This document shows positions 30,590-39,478 of a DNA stretch of 64,000 nt, in pieces (the first letter of the stretch is position 1; every line of letters begins with the position of its first letter). The stretch is from NCBI RefSeq assembly GCF_024347095.1, contig NZ_AP024904.1, positions 806,001 through 870,000 on the forward strand, given 5' to 3'. Below the pieces are notes generated by a model. That model was given only the letters and a program-made list of their open reading frames with translations, made no database searches and was not told the DNA's origin. This DNA comes from Vibrio rhizosphaerae. Its GTDB lineage: Bacteria > Pseudomonadota > Gammaproteobacteria > Enterobacterales > Vibrionaceae. Made by a program: the position numbers and the translations under genes.

Positions 30590-30677
30590 CGAATAACTTC
30601 CTCAGATAAGTAGGTGATTCATCTTAGGAATACATCTGCTATAGTTGAAATTAATTTCTACAATAGCTGTTATTAAT

Positions 30678-31583
30678 ATGGTTAATGTCAATACTCTCGA
30701 TCTGAACTTACTCCGAACATTAGATGTGCTGTTAGCAGAGCATAATGTGACTCGTGCGGCTGAACGACTCAATTTATCACAGCCATCTGTCAGCGTTCAT
30801 TTGAATAAATTGAGAACGCTATTTCACGATCAATTGCTGATCCCAAGCTCAAGAGGTATGCGGCCAACCGCCTTTGCAGAAGAGATACGGCTCCCGCTTC
30901 GAGAGGCGTTATCTGCGATAGAAACAGCATTACATCACTCGTTAACCTTTCATCCTGAACAATTCGACAAAACATGGAAACTCGCCGCTGCTGACTACGC
31001 AGAACAGGTTGCGATTCAGCCGATGATGAACCGGATTTTAGGGATGTCATCACATTGCCGTTTATCGATCAGTCATATGATCCCCGAACGCCTGCCGCAA
31101 CAGTTAGAACGGGGGGAAATCGACCTTGCTTTTCACTTACGGGAGGATTCATTGAGCACCCTGAAAAGTCGGACTGTGCTGAAAGAAACATATGTTTTAA
31201 CCGGAAGACGCAATCACCCGATGTTGCAAGACACCATTGATTTACCTTGCTTTTGCCAACTCTCTCACGCGATTGTTTCACCGAATGGCGGGGGTTTTGT
31301 AGGAGTAACCGATGAGATTCTCAGGCAACAGGGACAGCACCGGAATGTGGTTCTTTCGGTGCCGAATTTTCAGTCGCTTATCACGGCGTTAAAACAATCA
31401 GATTTAGTCGCTTTAGTTCCTGCAAGGTTAGCCGTGAATGATCCCGAACTGACAACCATTGCAGCCCCGATTGATTTACCGGCATTTGAACTCGTCATGC
31501 TGTGGCATGCGCGTTCGCACCATGACCCGGCACATCAATGGCTAAGAAATCAATTTTTATCCAGTCACATTCCCTCTGACTGA
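30678..31583 (+). CDS. LysR-family regulator, divergent from the quinone reductase
   Basis: 301 residues. The winged HTH lies at residues 5-62 (LDLNLLRTLDVLLAEHNVTRAA, then LSQPSVSVHLNKLR), followed by the two-lobed effector domain (from about 90) with the usual ending WLRNQF. The ATG at 30678 is preferred because LysR proteins begin right before the DLNLL motif; an upstream ATG-like start at 30645 adds 11 residues. It probably controls the flavoprotein gene at 29807-30589 in response to a quinone-like ligand. Confidence 0.9.
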   Translation: MVNVNTLDLNLLRTLDVLLAEHNVTRAAERLNLSQPSVSVHLNKLRTLFHDQLLIPSSRGMRPTAFAEEIRLPLREALSAIETALHHSLTFHPEQFDKTWKLAAADYAEQVAIQPMMNRILGMSSHCRLSISHMIPERLPQQLERGEIDLAFHLREDSLSTLKSRTVLKETYVLTGRRNHPMLQDTIDLPCFCQLSHAIVSPNGGGFVGVTDEILRQQGQHRNVVLSVPNFQSLITALKQSDLVALVPARLAVNDPELTTIAAPIDLPAFELVMLWHARSHHDPAHQWLRNQFLSSHIPSD

Positions 31584-31670
31584 TGAGCGAATATTTAACA
31601 GCGGGGATGTTCATTCTGGGTGAAGCTGGTTCACAATGAATGATGACATCTTCACGACAGACAAAACAGG

Positions 31671-32567
31671 TTATACAGAGATTGTTTGTACCCCAAATGC
31701 TTGCGCAAACCCACCGACCAGCACCTGAGTAATCCCTGACTCGTCTGACTCAACAAGCGCTGTAATTCTTGAGCAACTGCCCATTGCCCGGCCTTGTTCG
31801 AAAGTAAAAGCGCAAGAATGTCCCGCATATACGTGTTTGGTTAAATAACATGCCAGTGCACCACTGGCACTCCCCGTCGCTGACTCTTCTGGGATCCCGA
31901 CAGCAGGCGCAAAATTTCTGCACTTTGCGGTAAATTCACTATTTGCCTCACATAACTCAAACACATGTATCCCGGTAACCTGATGCTGCTGTGAGAAATC
32001 GCAGAGTAAAGCGTGATTGACTTGGATGTGATTGAGGTAACCGTGCGGGAGCGGCACAATAATATCCGGCAACCCGGTCGAGAGAATTTCAATGGGTAAT
32101 CCGGTTGATGCTAACCGTGCCGCATCAATACCGATTAACGGAGAGATGTCCTCGTAATCAAGCAATTTGATATATTCAGGTAAATTCTGCTGCATCACAA
32201 CGTGACCATCCGGTTCGATCATCACACCGAGCAATCCCGCTTTTGTTTTTTGCGTGTATTGCCCTGCGCTCAGTAATCCTCTTTGATACATCGTTGAAAA
32301 CGTGGCTAACGTGGCATGCCCGCAAAAGTCGACTTCTTCGGTTGGAGTAAAGAACGATACTTCAAAATCGGCTTCACGCGCTTGTGAATGACCTTGTGAA
32401 GATACAACTTGCGAAACAAATGCCGTCTCGGAATAGCCGACAGCTTGTGCGATGGTTAACTTTGCTTGATCCGACAGGCCATCAGCATCCAAGACCACAC
32501 CCGCAGGGTTCCCACCGCTGCCATTTTCAATAAAAGCGTTCACCAAAATCACTTCCACGTTATTCAA
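31671..32567 (-). CDS. PhzF-family isomerase/epimerase-like protein
   Basis: 298 residues of the diaminopimelate-epimerase-like PhzF fold, two mirrored halves. The conserved acid is E47 in GYSETAF; ENGSGGNPAGVV near the N-terminus, FCGHATLAT, and EESATGSASGAL in the second half are the family motifs. PhzF itself isomerises trans-2,3-dihydro-3-hydroxyanthranilate, but most members have unknown substrates and no phenazine genes are nearby. It converges on the LysR gene. Confidence 0.92.
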   Translation of the reverse strand: MNNVEVILVNAFIENGSGGNPAGVVLDADGLSDQAKLTIAQAVGYSETAFVSQVVSSQGHSQAREADFEVSFFTPTEEVDFCGHATLATFSTMYQRGLLSAGQYTQKTKAGLLGVMIEPDGHVVMQQNLPEYIKLLDYEDISPLIGIDAARLASTGLPIEILSTGLPDIIVPLPHGYLNHIQVNHALLCDFSQQHQVTGIHVFELCEANSEFTAKCRNFAPAVGIPEESATGSASGALACYLTKHVYAGHSCAFTFEQGRAMGSCSRITALVESDESGITQVLVGGFAQAFGVQTISV

Positions 32568-32663
32568 AACATCTCTCCTTACACTGGCTGATCGAAGTAC
32601 CCACCCTCTCGCTCAACACAAACTAGCCGAATTGCATCTCAAAGCCAACTCCAAAAAGTGAAC

Positions 32664-32775
32664 TGACTCGAAGAAGTTCATAGTTTTTCAATAGTTATGG
32701 CTATTATTCCAGCGGGGGATGTTCATGCCCCCGACCCAGAACCGGAAATATTCGGGGAGCAGGATGATCCCCTGT
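32664..32775 (+). repeat. truncated third copy of the island element
   Basis: It begins with the 22 bases starting aaaagtgaactgactcgaag shared exactly with 40562 and 42294, then stays alignable with mismatches through tttttc.ata, accggaaa and gat..tcccc, and fades at the position where the other copies enter their structured RNA. The 65-residue ORF is absent. Confidence 0.8.
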
Positions 32776-32885
32776 CCGTGACGCAACATCCTTATCGATT
32801 TGACTCGGAGTAAAAGTCACTCATATAAAAAATATGATGGGTGTTTATAAGATCGTTTTGAGTAATACTGAGTCATAAAAAGATA

Positions 32886-32984
32886 TCATTTACTTATTTT
32901 GGAATAACCGACACGTTTAATAAAAAATGGTAAACAGATAATAAAAAATAGTAAACCAACAACCATCACAATATTATCCAAAAA
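32886..32984 (-). pseudogene. decayed C-terminal fragment of a small membrane protein
   Basis: On the minus strand an open frame of 32 codons encodes a hydrophobic segment followed by FFIKRVGYSKISK and a stop. It aligns with the frame-corrected tail FFIKYTGHSKNSK of the gene at 39158-39413, both at DNA level (tttaataaaaaat and flanks) and protein level. No start is present. Confidence 0.65.
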
Positions 32985-33688
32985 CCGAAATTAGAAATAA
33001 AAATCACAGTAGTGATATAACCATTAACAAAAACAAATATTTATAATGCTCATATCACATATATACGCCTCACTTGTTAATAATAATTTCAACTCATTGG
33101 GATGTATTTATATTCAGACTAAAACAATCAACAAACACATTTAATTTGTCTGTCATACAGCTATTTACCATCGTTTACGACAAATACACAGAGCAGCTCT
33201 TTCACTGCGGTACCAGAACAGCCAATATCAATTTAACCGTTTGAAATAAATAACAAAAAATTCATTTCCATGATGAACCCTGCTTTGAGAGATGGTGACA
33301 AAAAACTCAAGCTCAGGCACTACATACTCACTGAGTCTAAATTTTATTTAAGCTGAAAACAATTTTGTTAATTGTATTAATAGTGCACCTCAAAGTAGTG
33401 GTAAAGATCAAAAAATAATCAGGAAAATAATCTATACACAATTTCTTAACTTTGCACTTTCAAAGTTAAAGACTATGTTTTAGGTGAACATGAATACCTA
33501 AATTATATTTGACAACACAGTCAAAATAACCACTCTAAAATTATTCAATTACGTGACATATTTAACTGATGTTTATTATTTTTTCAATGATGATAACGAA
33601 GTGATTATCCTTATTTTAATTAGGTCTCTGAATTGAGAATCATCACAACATCTAACCAGACATTATTAATTTGTAAAAGGAATACACA

Positions 33689-36600
33689 ATGAATATAAAA
33701 TGTCTCTCTAAGAACATGTATGCCAAGGCGTCGGCAGCTATAGTTCTTGGAGTACTGGCAGGCAGTGTGACTGTACCTGAAGCTGCGCTTGCTGCGAACC
33801 CTATCGTATCACATGTATATACTGCTGATCCTGCTGCCCGTGTTTTTAATGGGCGGGTCTATGTCGTAACCACGCACGATCAGGATACCCAAACCGATTA
33901 TAGCCAATTGCAAGATTACTATCTGTTTTCTTCCGACGACATGGTGAACTGGCAAGATCACGGCATTATTTGGAATTCTAAAACGAATACTAGCTGGGCC
34001 AATTTGGCTTACGCACCTGATTTTATCGAGCGTAATGGCAAATATTATTTATATTTCCCTGATGGTGGCGGTTCAATCGGTGTAGCCGTGGCTGATAAGC
34101 CAGAAGGTCCTTATGTTGACCCACTCGGTCACCCACTGGTGGATAGCAGTACACCAAATGGTAGTGTGCAGTGGATCTTTGATCCCGGCGTGTTTATTGA
34201 TGACGATGGTCAAGCTTATTTGTATTTTGGTGGCGGCGGTCCGGGCAATGCCCGTGTGATCAAATTAAATGATGACATGATTAGCACCAGTGGTAGTGCC
34301 ATCTCCATCGACGTTCCAAACTTCTTTGAAGCGCTTTACATGCATAAGCATAACGGCACTTATTACTTATCATATTCTTCCGACACCAGTTCGGGCATGA
34401 AAATTAATTATATGACCAGTAATAATCCGACCACAGGATTTACCTACCGGGGTACGATTTTACCCAATCCATGGGAAAATAACTCCAATAACAATCATGC
34501 TTCAATTGTTGACTATAAAGGTAAAAGTTACATCTTTTATCATAATCGGGCTGTGGCTAATGCACGTGGCGCGAGTACTTTTCAGCGTTCAGTCAATGTT
34601 GACCTTTTAGAGTACAACGCTGACGGTAGCATAAAACAAGTGAATGCCGGGCGCGCTGGCGCACCACAGCTTAAAACGGTTAATGCATTTAATATCAATC
34701 AGGCCGAAATGTTTGATGAAGAAAATGGCATCGAAACGGAGAACACGGCTGATGGTACCCTAAATATCATGATGGGAACCGGCGATTGGATAAAAGTATC
34801 TGGTGTTAATTTTGGCAATGGTGCTCAGGCGCTAAAACTACGTGCAGCAACAGAGACCGGCTCTAGTTTAGACATTATTCTGGACAATCTGAATAACGCG
34901 CCGGTGGCTACGATTGATATTGAAGACACAGGTGGCTGGCAAACGTGGCAAACTCAATCAACTGCATTAAACACCACGATAAGCGGTGTGCATGATGTGT
35001 ATTTGCGCGCCAATGGATGGCATAACCTGAACTGGTATCAGTTTATCGGCAGTGGCGGAGATGCAGGCAGTAGTACCTTGTCCGTGGAATTAGAGTCTTT
35101 ATCCGGACAAAACAACTTTAGCCCGTTGACGGTGAAATCAGATAGTGGCGCTTCTAACGGCAAATATATTGAATGGCCGAACAACGGCAGTCATCAAGTC
35201 TTAAGTAGTCCTTCCAATTCTGCCAGCGGGCAGGTGGCCATAAACTTCCATGTTTCTCAAACCACGAATGTCAGCTTTGAAATCAGAGCGTTATTGGCTA
35301 ACGGCAACGATGATTCATTTTATTATCAGTTAGATTCGGCGGGTTGGGTCACGCAAAACAACACCCCGACAAATGGCTGGGGTAACCTGACGCTTCAGAC
35401 GTTCAATAACGTTGCTGCCGGCGACCATACGCTGAGGATTTTACGACGCGAAGATGGCGCTAAGTTAGATAAAGTTACACTCAATGCTGCACAAGGTAAC
35501 ATTCGTTTAATTGCTGATAACAGTGGCGGTGATAGCGGTGATGACGGTGATTACCAAGTTCCCGGTGATAACTTTGCTGACAACGGCGGTGCAGAAGGCA
35601 GCTTAATGAATTGGTCGACAACGGCCGGCTCGATCAGTTTAAGCAATACCCAAAGTCACAGTGGTTCATCAAGTGTATTGATTACTGGGCGCACTGCAAA
35701 ATGGCACGGTATTACCTTTAATGTCGGCTCTTTAGTGGATGGGAATCAATATGACGTGGCAGTTTGGGTTAAACTAGCCGCAGGCTCAGCTGATGTACCC
35801 ATTACGTTAACAGCCAAACGCCAGGAAGACGGTGATAGCTCAACGTTCAATGAGTATGAACAGATTGCAACTGCTGTTGCATCGGCAAATCACTGGACGC
35901 TATTACACGGCTTTTATACACAAAGCGGTACACCGTTTGAGCACTTCATTATCGAATCTGACAATGAAACCGTAAGTTTTTATGCGGATGATTTTTCAAT
36001 TGGAGGTGAAGCCGGCGGTGGCAATCAAACCTGTGGGCTGAAATCAAACTACAGCTGGACATCAACTGGTCCGTTAATTGCGCCTCAAAGATCGAATTGG
36101 GCATCAATTAAAGATCCAACGATTGTTAGATACAACAATAAGTATCACGTATTTGCGACGGTATTTGATACGGCCAGAAACACTTGGGGTGGCGTTTACT
36201 TAAACTTCAGTGACTGGAGACAAGCCGGTTCTGCAAATCAAGTAGATATGAGCACCACAAGAGCAGGCAATACAGTTGCACCGCAAGTATTCTATTTTGA
36301 ACCAGAAAAAAGATGGTACATGATTTACCAATGGGGTGCTAAATATTCGACTAACACCGATATTAGTAATCCAGCAGGTTGGACATCGCCTAAACCGTTA
36401 TTAAGAAATGGGTTAAGCAATGGTATCGATTATTGGGTGATCTGTGACAGTAACTATTGTCATTTATTCTTCTCTGGTGACGACGGTAAGTTGTATCGTT
36501 CAAAAGTCTCGATTGGTAACTTCCCGAACTTTTCCGGTTATGAAGTTGTGATGCAGGATAGCGTTGCGAAACTGTTTGAAGCCTCGAACGTTTATAAAGT

Positions 36601-36928
36601 GGAAGGCACTAATAAATATTTATTATTAGTAGAAGCATATTCGCCACGTTATTTCCGCTCTTGGACTTCGACAAGTTTAGATGGTCCTTGGACACCTTTA
36701 GCGGATACCAAATCAAATCCTTTCGCAGGCGCGGCAAATGTTTCTTTCCCAGGCGGAAAATGGACAGATGATATTAGCCACGGTGAGATGATACGTTCAG
36801 GATATGATCAAACCCTTACGATTAATGCATGTAATATGCAGTATTTGTATCAAGGGCAAAATCCAAATTCAGGTGTATCAGACTACAATCGCTTACCTTA
36901 TCGACTTGGTTTAATCAGCGAAAAATAG
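33689..36928 (+). CDS. secreted bifunctional arabinoxylan-debranching enzyme: GH43 - CBMs - GH62
   Basis: A 1079-residue secreted glycosidase. Signal peptide of about 34 residues ends at AALAAN. Residues about 36-330 form a GH43 five-bladed propeller (VYTADPAARVFNGRVYVV with the catalytic-base Asp, WIFDPGVFID, and HASIVDYKGKSYIFYH). A CBM6-like domain (about 340-455: NQAEMFDEENGIETE, WIKVSGVNFG, YQFIG) and a second beta-sandwich (about 462-610) follow, then an acidic Gly-Asp linker, a CBM4/9/22-like domain (about 622-768: GGAEGSLMNWSTT, YADDFSIGG), and finally a GH62 alpha-L-arabinofuranosidase (about 776-1079: WASIKDPTIVRYNNKYHVFA, NGIDYWVICD, LFEASNVYKV). The combination suggests simultaneous attack on xylan backbone ends or side chains and arabinose removal. 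The 3' half is noticeably more AT-rich than the 5' half. Confidence 0.9.
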   Translation: MNIKCLSKNMYAKASAAIVLGVLAGSVTVPEAALAANPIVSHVYTADPAARVFNGRVYVVTTHDQDTQTDYSQLQDYYLFSSDDMVNWQDHGIIWNSKTNTSWANLAYAPDFIERNGKYYLYFPDGGGSIGVAVADKPEGPYVDPLGHPLVDSSTPNGSVQWIFDPGVFIDDDGQAYLYFGGGGPGNARVIKLNDDMISTSGSAISIDVPNFFEALYMHKHNGTYYLSYSSDTSSGMKINYMTSNNPTTGFTYRGTILPNPWENNSNNNHASIVDYKGKSYIFYHNRAVANARGASTFQRSVNVDLLEYNADGSIKQVNAGRAGAPQLKTVNAFNINQAEMFDEENGIETENTADGTLNIMMGTGDWIKVSGVNFGNGAQALKLRAATETGSSLDIILDNLNNAPVATIDIEDTGGWQTWQTQSTALNTTISGVHDVYLRANGWHNLNWYQFIGSGGDAGSSTLSVELESLSGQNNFSPLTVKSDSGASNGKYIEWPNNGSHQVLSSPSNSASGQVAINFHVSQTTNVSFEIRALLANGNDDSFYYQLDSAGWVTQNNTPTNGWGNLTLQTFNNVAAGDHTLRILRREDGAKLDKVTLNAAQGNIRLIADNSGGDSGDDGDYQVPGDNFADNGGAEGSLMNWSTTAGSISLSNTQSHSGSSSVLITGRTAKWHGITFNVGSLVDGNQYDVAVWVKLAAGSADVPITLTAKRQEDGDSSTFNEYEQIATAVASANHWTLLHGFYTQSGTPFEHFIIESDNETVSFYADDFSIGGEAGGGNQTCGLKSNYSWTSTGPLIAPQRSNWASIKDPTIVRYNNKYHVFATVFDTARNTWGGVYLNFSDWRQAGSANQVDMSTTRAGNTVAPQVFYFEPEKRWYMIYQWGAKYSTNTDISNPAGWTSPKPLLRNGLSNGIDYWVICDSNYCHLFFSGDDGKLYRSKVSIGNFPNFSGYEVVMQDSVAKLFEASNVYKVEGTNKYLLLVEAYSPRYFRSWTSTSLDGPWTPLADTKSNPFAGAANVSFPGGKWTDDISHGEMIRSGYDQTLTINACNMQYLYQGQNPNSGVSDYNRLPYRLGLISEK

Positions 36929-36941
36929 TCATGCAGTCAGC

Positions 36942-36969
36942 TATCGCCACCCGATAACGGGTGGCGATA
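36942..36969. terminator. strong hairpin after the GH43-GH62 gene
   Basis: A perfect 12-bp stem TATCGCCACCCG (36942-36953) / CGGGTGGCGATA (36958-36969) with a 4-base loop. No T run follows; it could stabilise the mRNA 3' end or attenuate transcription into the esterase gene. Confidence 0.7.
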
Positions 36970-37045
36970 TGAATAAAATCATAATGTGGAAGTGCATGTT
37001 TGACTGCCACATTAAACCTTACAACACCAAATTAAGGTGATGATC

Positions 37046-38194
37046 ATGAAATATATAATAACGGCACTGGTTGCTTTGATGTCGATGTCAGCGATGGCAG
37101 ATCCTGATCCAAACTTTCATATTTACTTAATGGTCGGGCAATCAAATATGGAAGGCGCTTCACCGGTTGAATCGCAAGACCGTATCACGAATCCCAGAGT
37201 CATGGTTTTACAAGACGAATCATGTGGGGGTATCGGATATTACGGTCAATGGCGTGTCGCATCACCGCCTTTAGTTCGTTGTTCCGGTGCTTTAGGCCCC
37301 GGCGATAATTTTGGCAAAGTCATGGCAAACAATTCTGATCCGAAGGTAACGATTGGTTTAGTCGGTGCTGCACATGGCGGTCAAAAAATAGAATATTTTC
37401 TAAAAAATTGTCGTGATTTTAACGCATGTACACCAACCTTTGGTTCAACACCCAATAATTTTAAGGGTGGCTATCAATGGCTAATCGATCTTGCACGCAG
37501 AGCGCAGCAGAGAGGTGTCATAAAAGGTATTATTTTCCATCAAGGTGAAAGTAATACGGGTGATCCGGCTTGGCCAGGACGTGTAAAACAATTAGTGACC
37601 GATATGCGTAACGACTTGGGTCTTGGTAATATTCCTTTCATTGCAGGTGAACTGCCTTATCCGGCCTGTTGTTCTAGCCATAATCGTTTAATCGCACAAT
37701 TGCCATCACTGATTACCAACGCACATGTTGTCAGTGCAGCGGGTTTGAATATTCACGATCAATATCATTTTGATTCTGCAGGCGCACGTGAAATGGGTCG
37801 GCGCTATGCAACCAAAATGTTGCAATTGGTAGATACCGGTGCTGATGATGGCACGGGAAGTAACACCATCGTTGTTCGGTTAAGTGGCGTTGTTGGCGAT
37901 GAGAGCGTTAACCTGCAAATAGGAGGAAACACTATCAAGCAGTGGACAGCGACAAATTATATGGCTGACTATACTGTCAATACGAATGCGACCGGTGAAA
38001 TTCGTGTTGGCTTTACAAATGATGGCGGGAATCGTGATGTTCAGGTGGATTACATCATCGTCAATGGTGTGATCCGCCAAGCTGAAGATCAAGACGATAA
38101 TACAGGCGCATGGGGCGATGGTAAGTGTGGCGGTGGTACATTCTCAGAATGGCTGCATTGCAATGGCTCGATAGGATTTGGGCCATTAAGATAA
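37046..38194 (+). CDS. secreted acetyl-xylan-esterase-like protein (SASA/CE6) with CBM60
   Basis: 382 residues from the ATG at 37046 (AAGGTGA at 37034). Signal peptide of about 18 residues ends SAMADPD. The SGNH/SASA esterase core has the nucleophile Ser in LMVGQSNMEG, the Gly block LVGAAHGGQ, IFHQGESNT, and the terminal Asp/His pair in DQYHFDSAG, as in carbohydrate esterase family 6. Residues about 280-382 form a xylan-binding CBM60: VVRLSGVVGDESVNLQIGG, RDVQVDYIIVNG, then CGGGTFSEWLHCNGSIGFG with the paired cysteines. Removing acetyl groups would open xylan to the upstream arabinofuranosidase; the two genes are 117 bases apart on one strand. Confidence 0.9.
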   Translation: MKYIITALVALMSMSAMADPDPNFHIYLMVGQSNMEGASPVESQDRITNPRVMVLQDESCGGIGYYGQWRVASPPLVRCSGALGPGDNFGKVMANNSDPKVTIGLVGAAHGGQKIEYFLKNCRDFNACTPTFGSTPNNFKGGYQWLIDLARRAQQRGVIKGIIFHQGESNTGDPAWPGRVKQLVTDMRNDLGLGNIPFIAGELPYPACCSSHNRLIAQLPSLITNAHVVSAAGLNIHDQYHFDSAGAREMGRRYATKMLQLVDTGADDGTGSNTIVVRLSGVVGDESVNLQIGGNTIKQWTATNYMADYTVNTNATGEIRVGFTNDGGNRDVQVDYIIVNGVIRQAEDQDDNTGAWGDGKCGGGTFSEWLHCNGSIGFGPLR

Positions 38195-38266
38195 GCCCCC
38201 AGACAACGCAAACTCGCAATGTTCGGGCTCTATCGCCGCTACATAATTCTCCATCGAAAAACCTAG

Positions 38267-38332
38267 CTACAGGCGGGAATCGACACCGTGATTAACAACG
38301 GAGAACGCTGGGAGTTGGATTCAATCCTGTAA
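38267..38332 (+). pseudogene. possible relic of a chitin-binding (CBM5/12 or CBM73-like) module
   Basis: The frame from 38267 reads LQAGIDTVINNGERWELD and then stops. YQAG.xV.NNG..W is the core pattern of small chitin-binding modules of Vibrio secreted enzymes; here the expected Tyr codon (tac) precedes out of frame by one base, which suggests a decayed module from a lost neighbouring gene. Confidence 0.35.
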
Positions 38333-38421
38333 TGGTTCACGGTGGTATAAGTGGGAGTGGTCACATGAGTGTGGACGATAACGGTCATGACTCAGCTTAC
38401 ACGGCCACATCCTAAACACCT

Positions 38422-38457
38422 CGGCTGTTCGTCAAAAGTTACCATGACGAACAGCCG
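38422..38457 (+). terminator. 13-bp hairpin, possible terminator of the xylan genes
   Basis: CGGCTGTTCGTCA (38422-38434) pairs perfectly with TGACGAACAGCCG (38445-38457) around a 10-base loop. The following CCTTATTG is only weakly T-rich. Confidence 0.6.
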
Positions 38458-38648
38458 CCTTATTGATGATCATCTATTTCGGGAGTTAGTCAGTACTTTT
38501 CTCAATCCCTCATCAGTTAACCTCTTCTGGATACTTTCTTTTTTACCTATATATTTTTTCTTCTTCAGAAAGGGAGGCTTCGAAAATGAATTGAATTTAT
38601 CCCCCTCCACTTCACAACAATATTAAATATAGAAAATGGCATAAAAAA

Positions 38649-38909
38649 TTAATCTGTATCACGCTTTTCTATATTCCTAATTTTTGTTACATGTTCATAT
38701 TCTTCATCAGTAAAAAATCCGTGAGCCTCTATGCCACTCAATGTCTTTAATATTTTATCTAATAATTCATTAAACTCATCTGTACTTTTTATTTCTCCAA
38801 TTTTGTCTAAAGTATATTCATAAACTTTTACACCTTGTGGCGAGTTTCTTGATACTGTTAACTCATTTAATTTTCTGAGATTATATTCTAATTCTTTAAT
38901 TTTGAGCAT
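38649..38909 (-). CDS. small unknown protein, possible orphan immunity gene
   Basis: 86 residues, all helical and charged, no signal peptide or membrane segment: IKELEYNLRKLNELTVSRN, then TDEFNELLDKILKTLSGIE and TDEEYEHVTKI. I do not recognise the family. It is the last minus-strand gene of the type VI island, in line behind vgrG-derived sequence and membrane-type immunity candidates, so a cytoplasmic immunity protein is a reasonable guess only. AT-rich, unlike the chromosome around it. Confidence 0.6.
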   Translation of the reverse strand: MLKIKELEYNLRKLNELTVSRNSPQGVKVYEYTLDKIGEIKSTDEFNELLDKILKTLSGIEAHGFFTDEEYEHVTKIRNIEKRDTD

Positions 38910-39157
38910 AGAAAAACCTTATAGTAATCGAGTTGTTGTTTCTTCAACCGAATCAGTCATATCAATAAAACCTTGGAATCATATATTCTTGCTCACTTCA
39001 TATGGATAGTCCTGTGATGTACGGCTAAACATTCGTATATCCAAGCTCTTTTATTATGATGACAGCATAAATATTGCATGAAAAATGTTCTCTAATAATT
39101 TAATAAATGAGCCCTTCTACGGCTCAGATTGAGTGCTAATGAGTCACAAAAAGGATA

Positions 39158-39413
39158 TCATTTACTATTTTTTGAGTGACCTGTATATTTAATAAAAAAT
39201 ATGAAACAAGTGACCATAAACAACATCACCCAAAAAAACCGATTCCAGATATTCTATGTAGTATATAGTGTAAGTTTCACCAACATACTTCTGCCCGTCC
39301 AGTACAAACCGTTCATACAACGGATATAATTCTTTAGCAATTGTCATCAGATATAACAGGAATAACATTGATGATATGGCCATTGACAGTAATAAATTCT
39401 TTAGAATATTCAT
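39158..39413 (-). pseudogene. frameshifted small two-helix membrane protein gene
   Basis: From the ATG at 39413 the frame encodes a first membrane helix (ILKNLLLSMAISSMLFLLYLM), a soluble loop (QKYVGETYTIYYIEYLESV), and then meets a run of seven T (plus strand A7 near 39232-39238). As it stands the frame ends at 39189 with GDVVYGHLFHIFY. With six T it would continue FWVMLFMVTCFIFF and IKYTGHSKNSK to the TGA at 39158-39160, a tail that matches the relic at 32886-32984. Hence the intact form has two membrane helices and the present one is truncated by slippage or by a sequencing error. Confidence 0.7.
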
Positions 39414-39478
39414 TTTAATTTTCACATAGTCACATTGAAAAATCAGGTAATATCCCATTGTAAAAAAACAATAAATGA

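Larger units (their letters stand above)
32568..33688. other. 1.1-kb AT-rich region with relics, upstream of the xylan genes
   Basis: No intact gene. The left part carries a truncated copy of the island element (from 32664) and a decayed tail of a membrane protein gene (32886-32984), both matching sequences of the type VI island to the right. The right half (33050-33688) is very AT-rich and presumably holds the promoter and long leader of the GH43-GH62 gene; AAAGGAAT precedes its ATG. A perfect regulatory operator could not be identified. Confidence 0.6.
38195..38648. other. region after the esterase gene: relic coding sequence, hairpin, otherwise empty
   Basis: Contains the possible carbohydrate-binding-module relic at 38267-38332 and a 13-bp hairpin at 38422-38457. 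The remaining AT-rich 190 bases carry no convincing gene; an 85-codon frame at 38369-38626 spans the hairpin and lacks a start signal. Confidence 0.5.

Noticed and set aside
38369-38626. 85-codon plus-strand ORF
   Set aside because: It spans the hairpin after the xylan genes, has no ribosome binding site, and no recognisable content.
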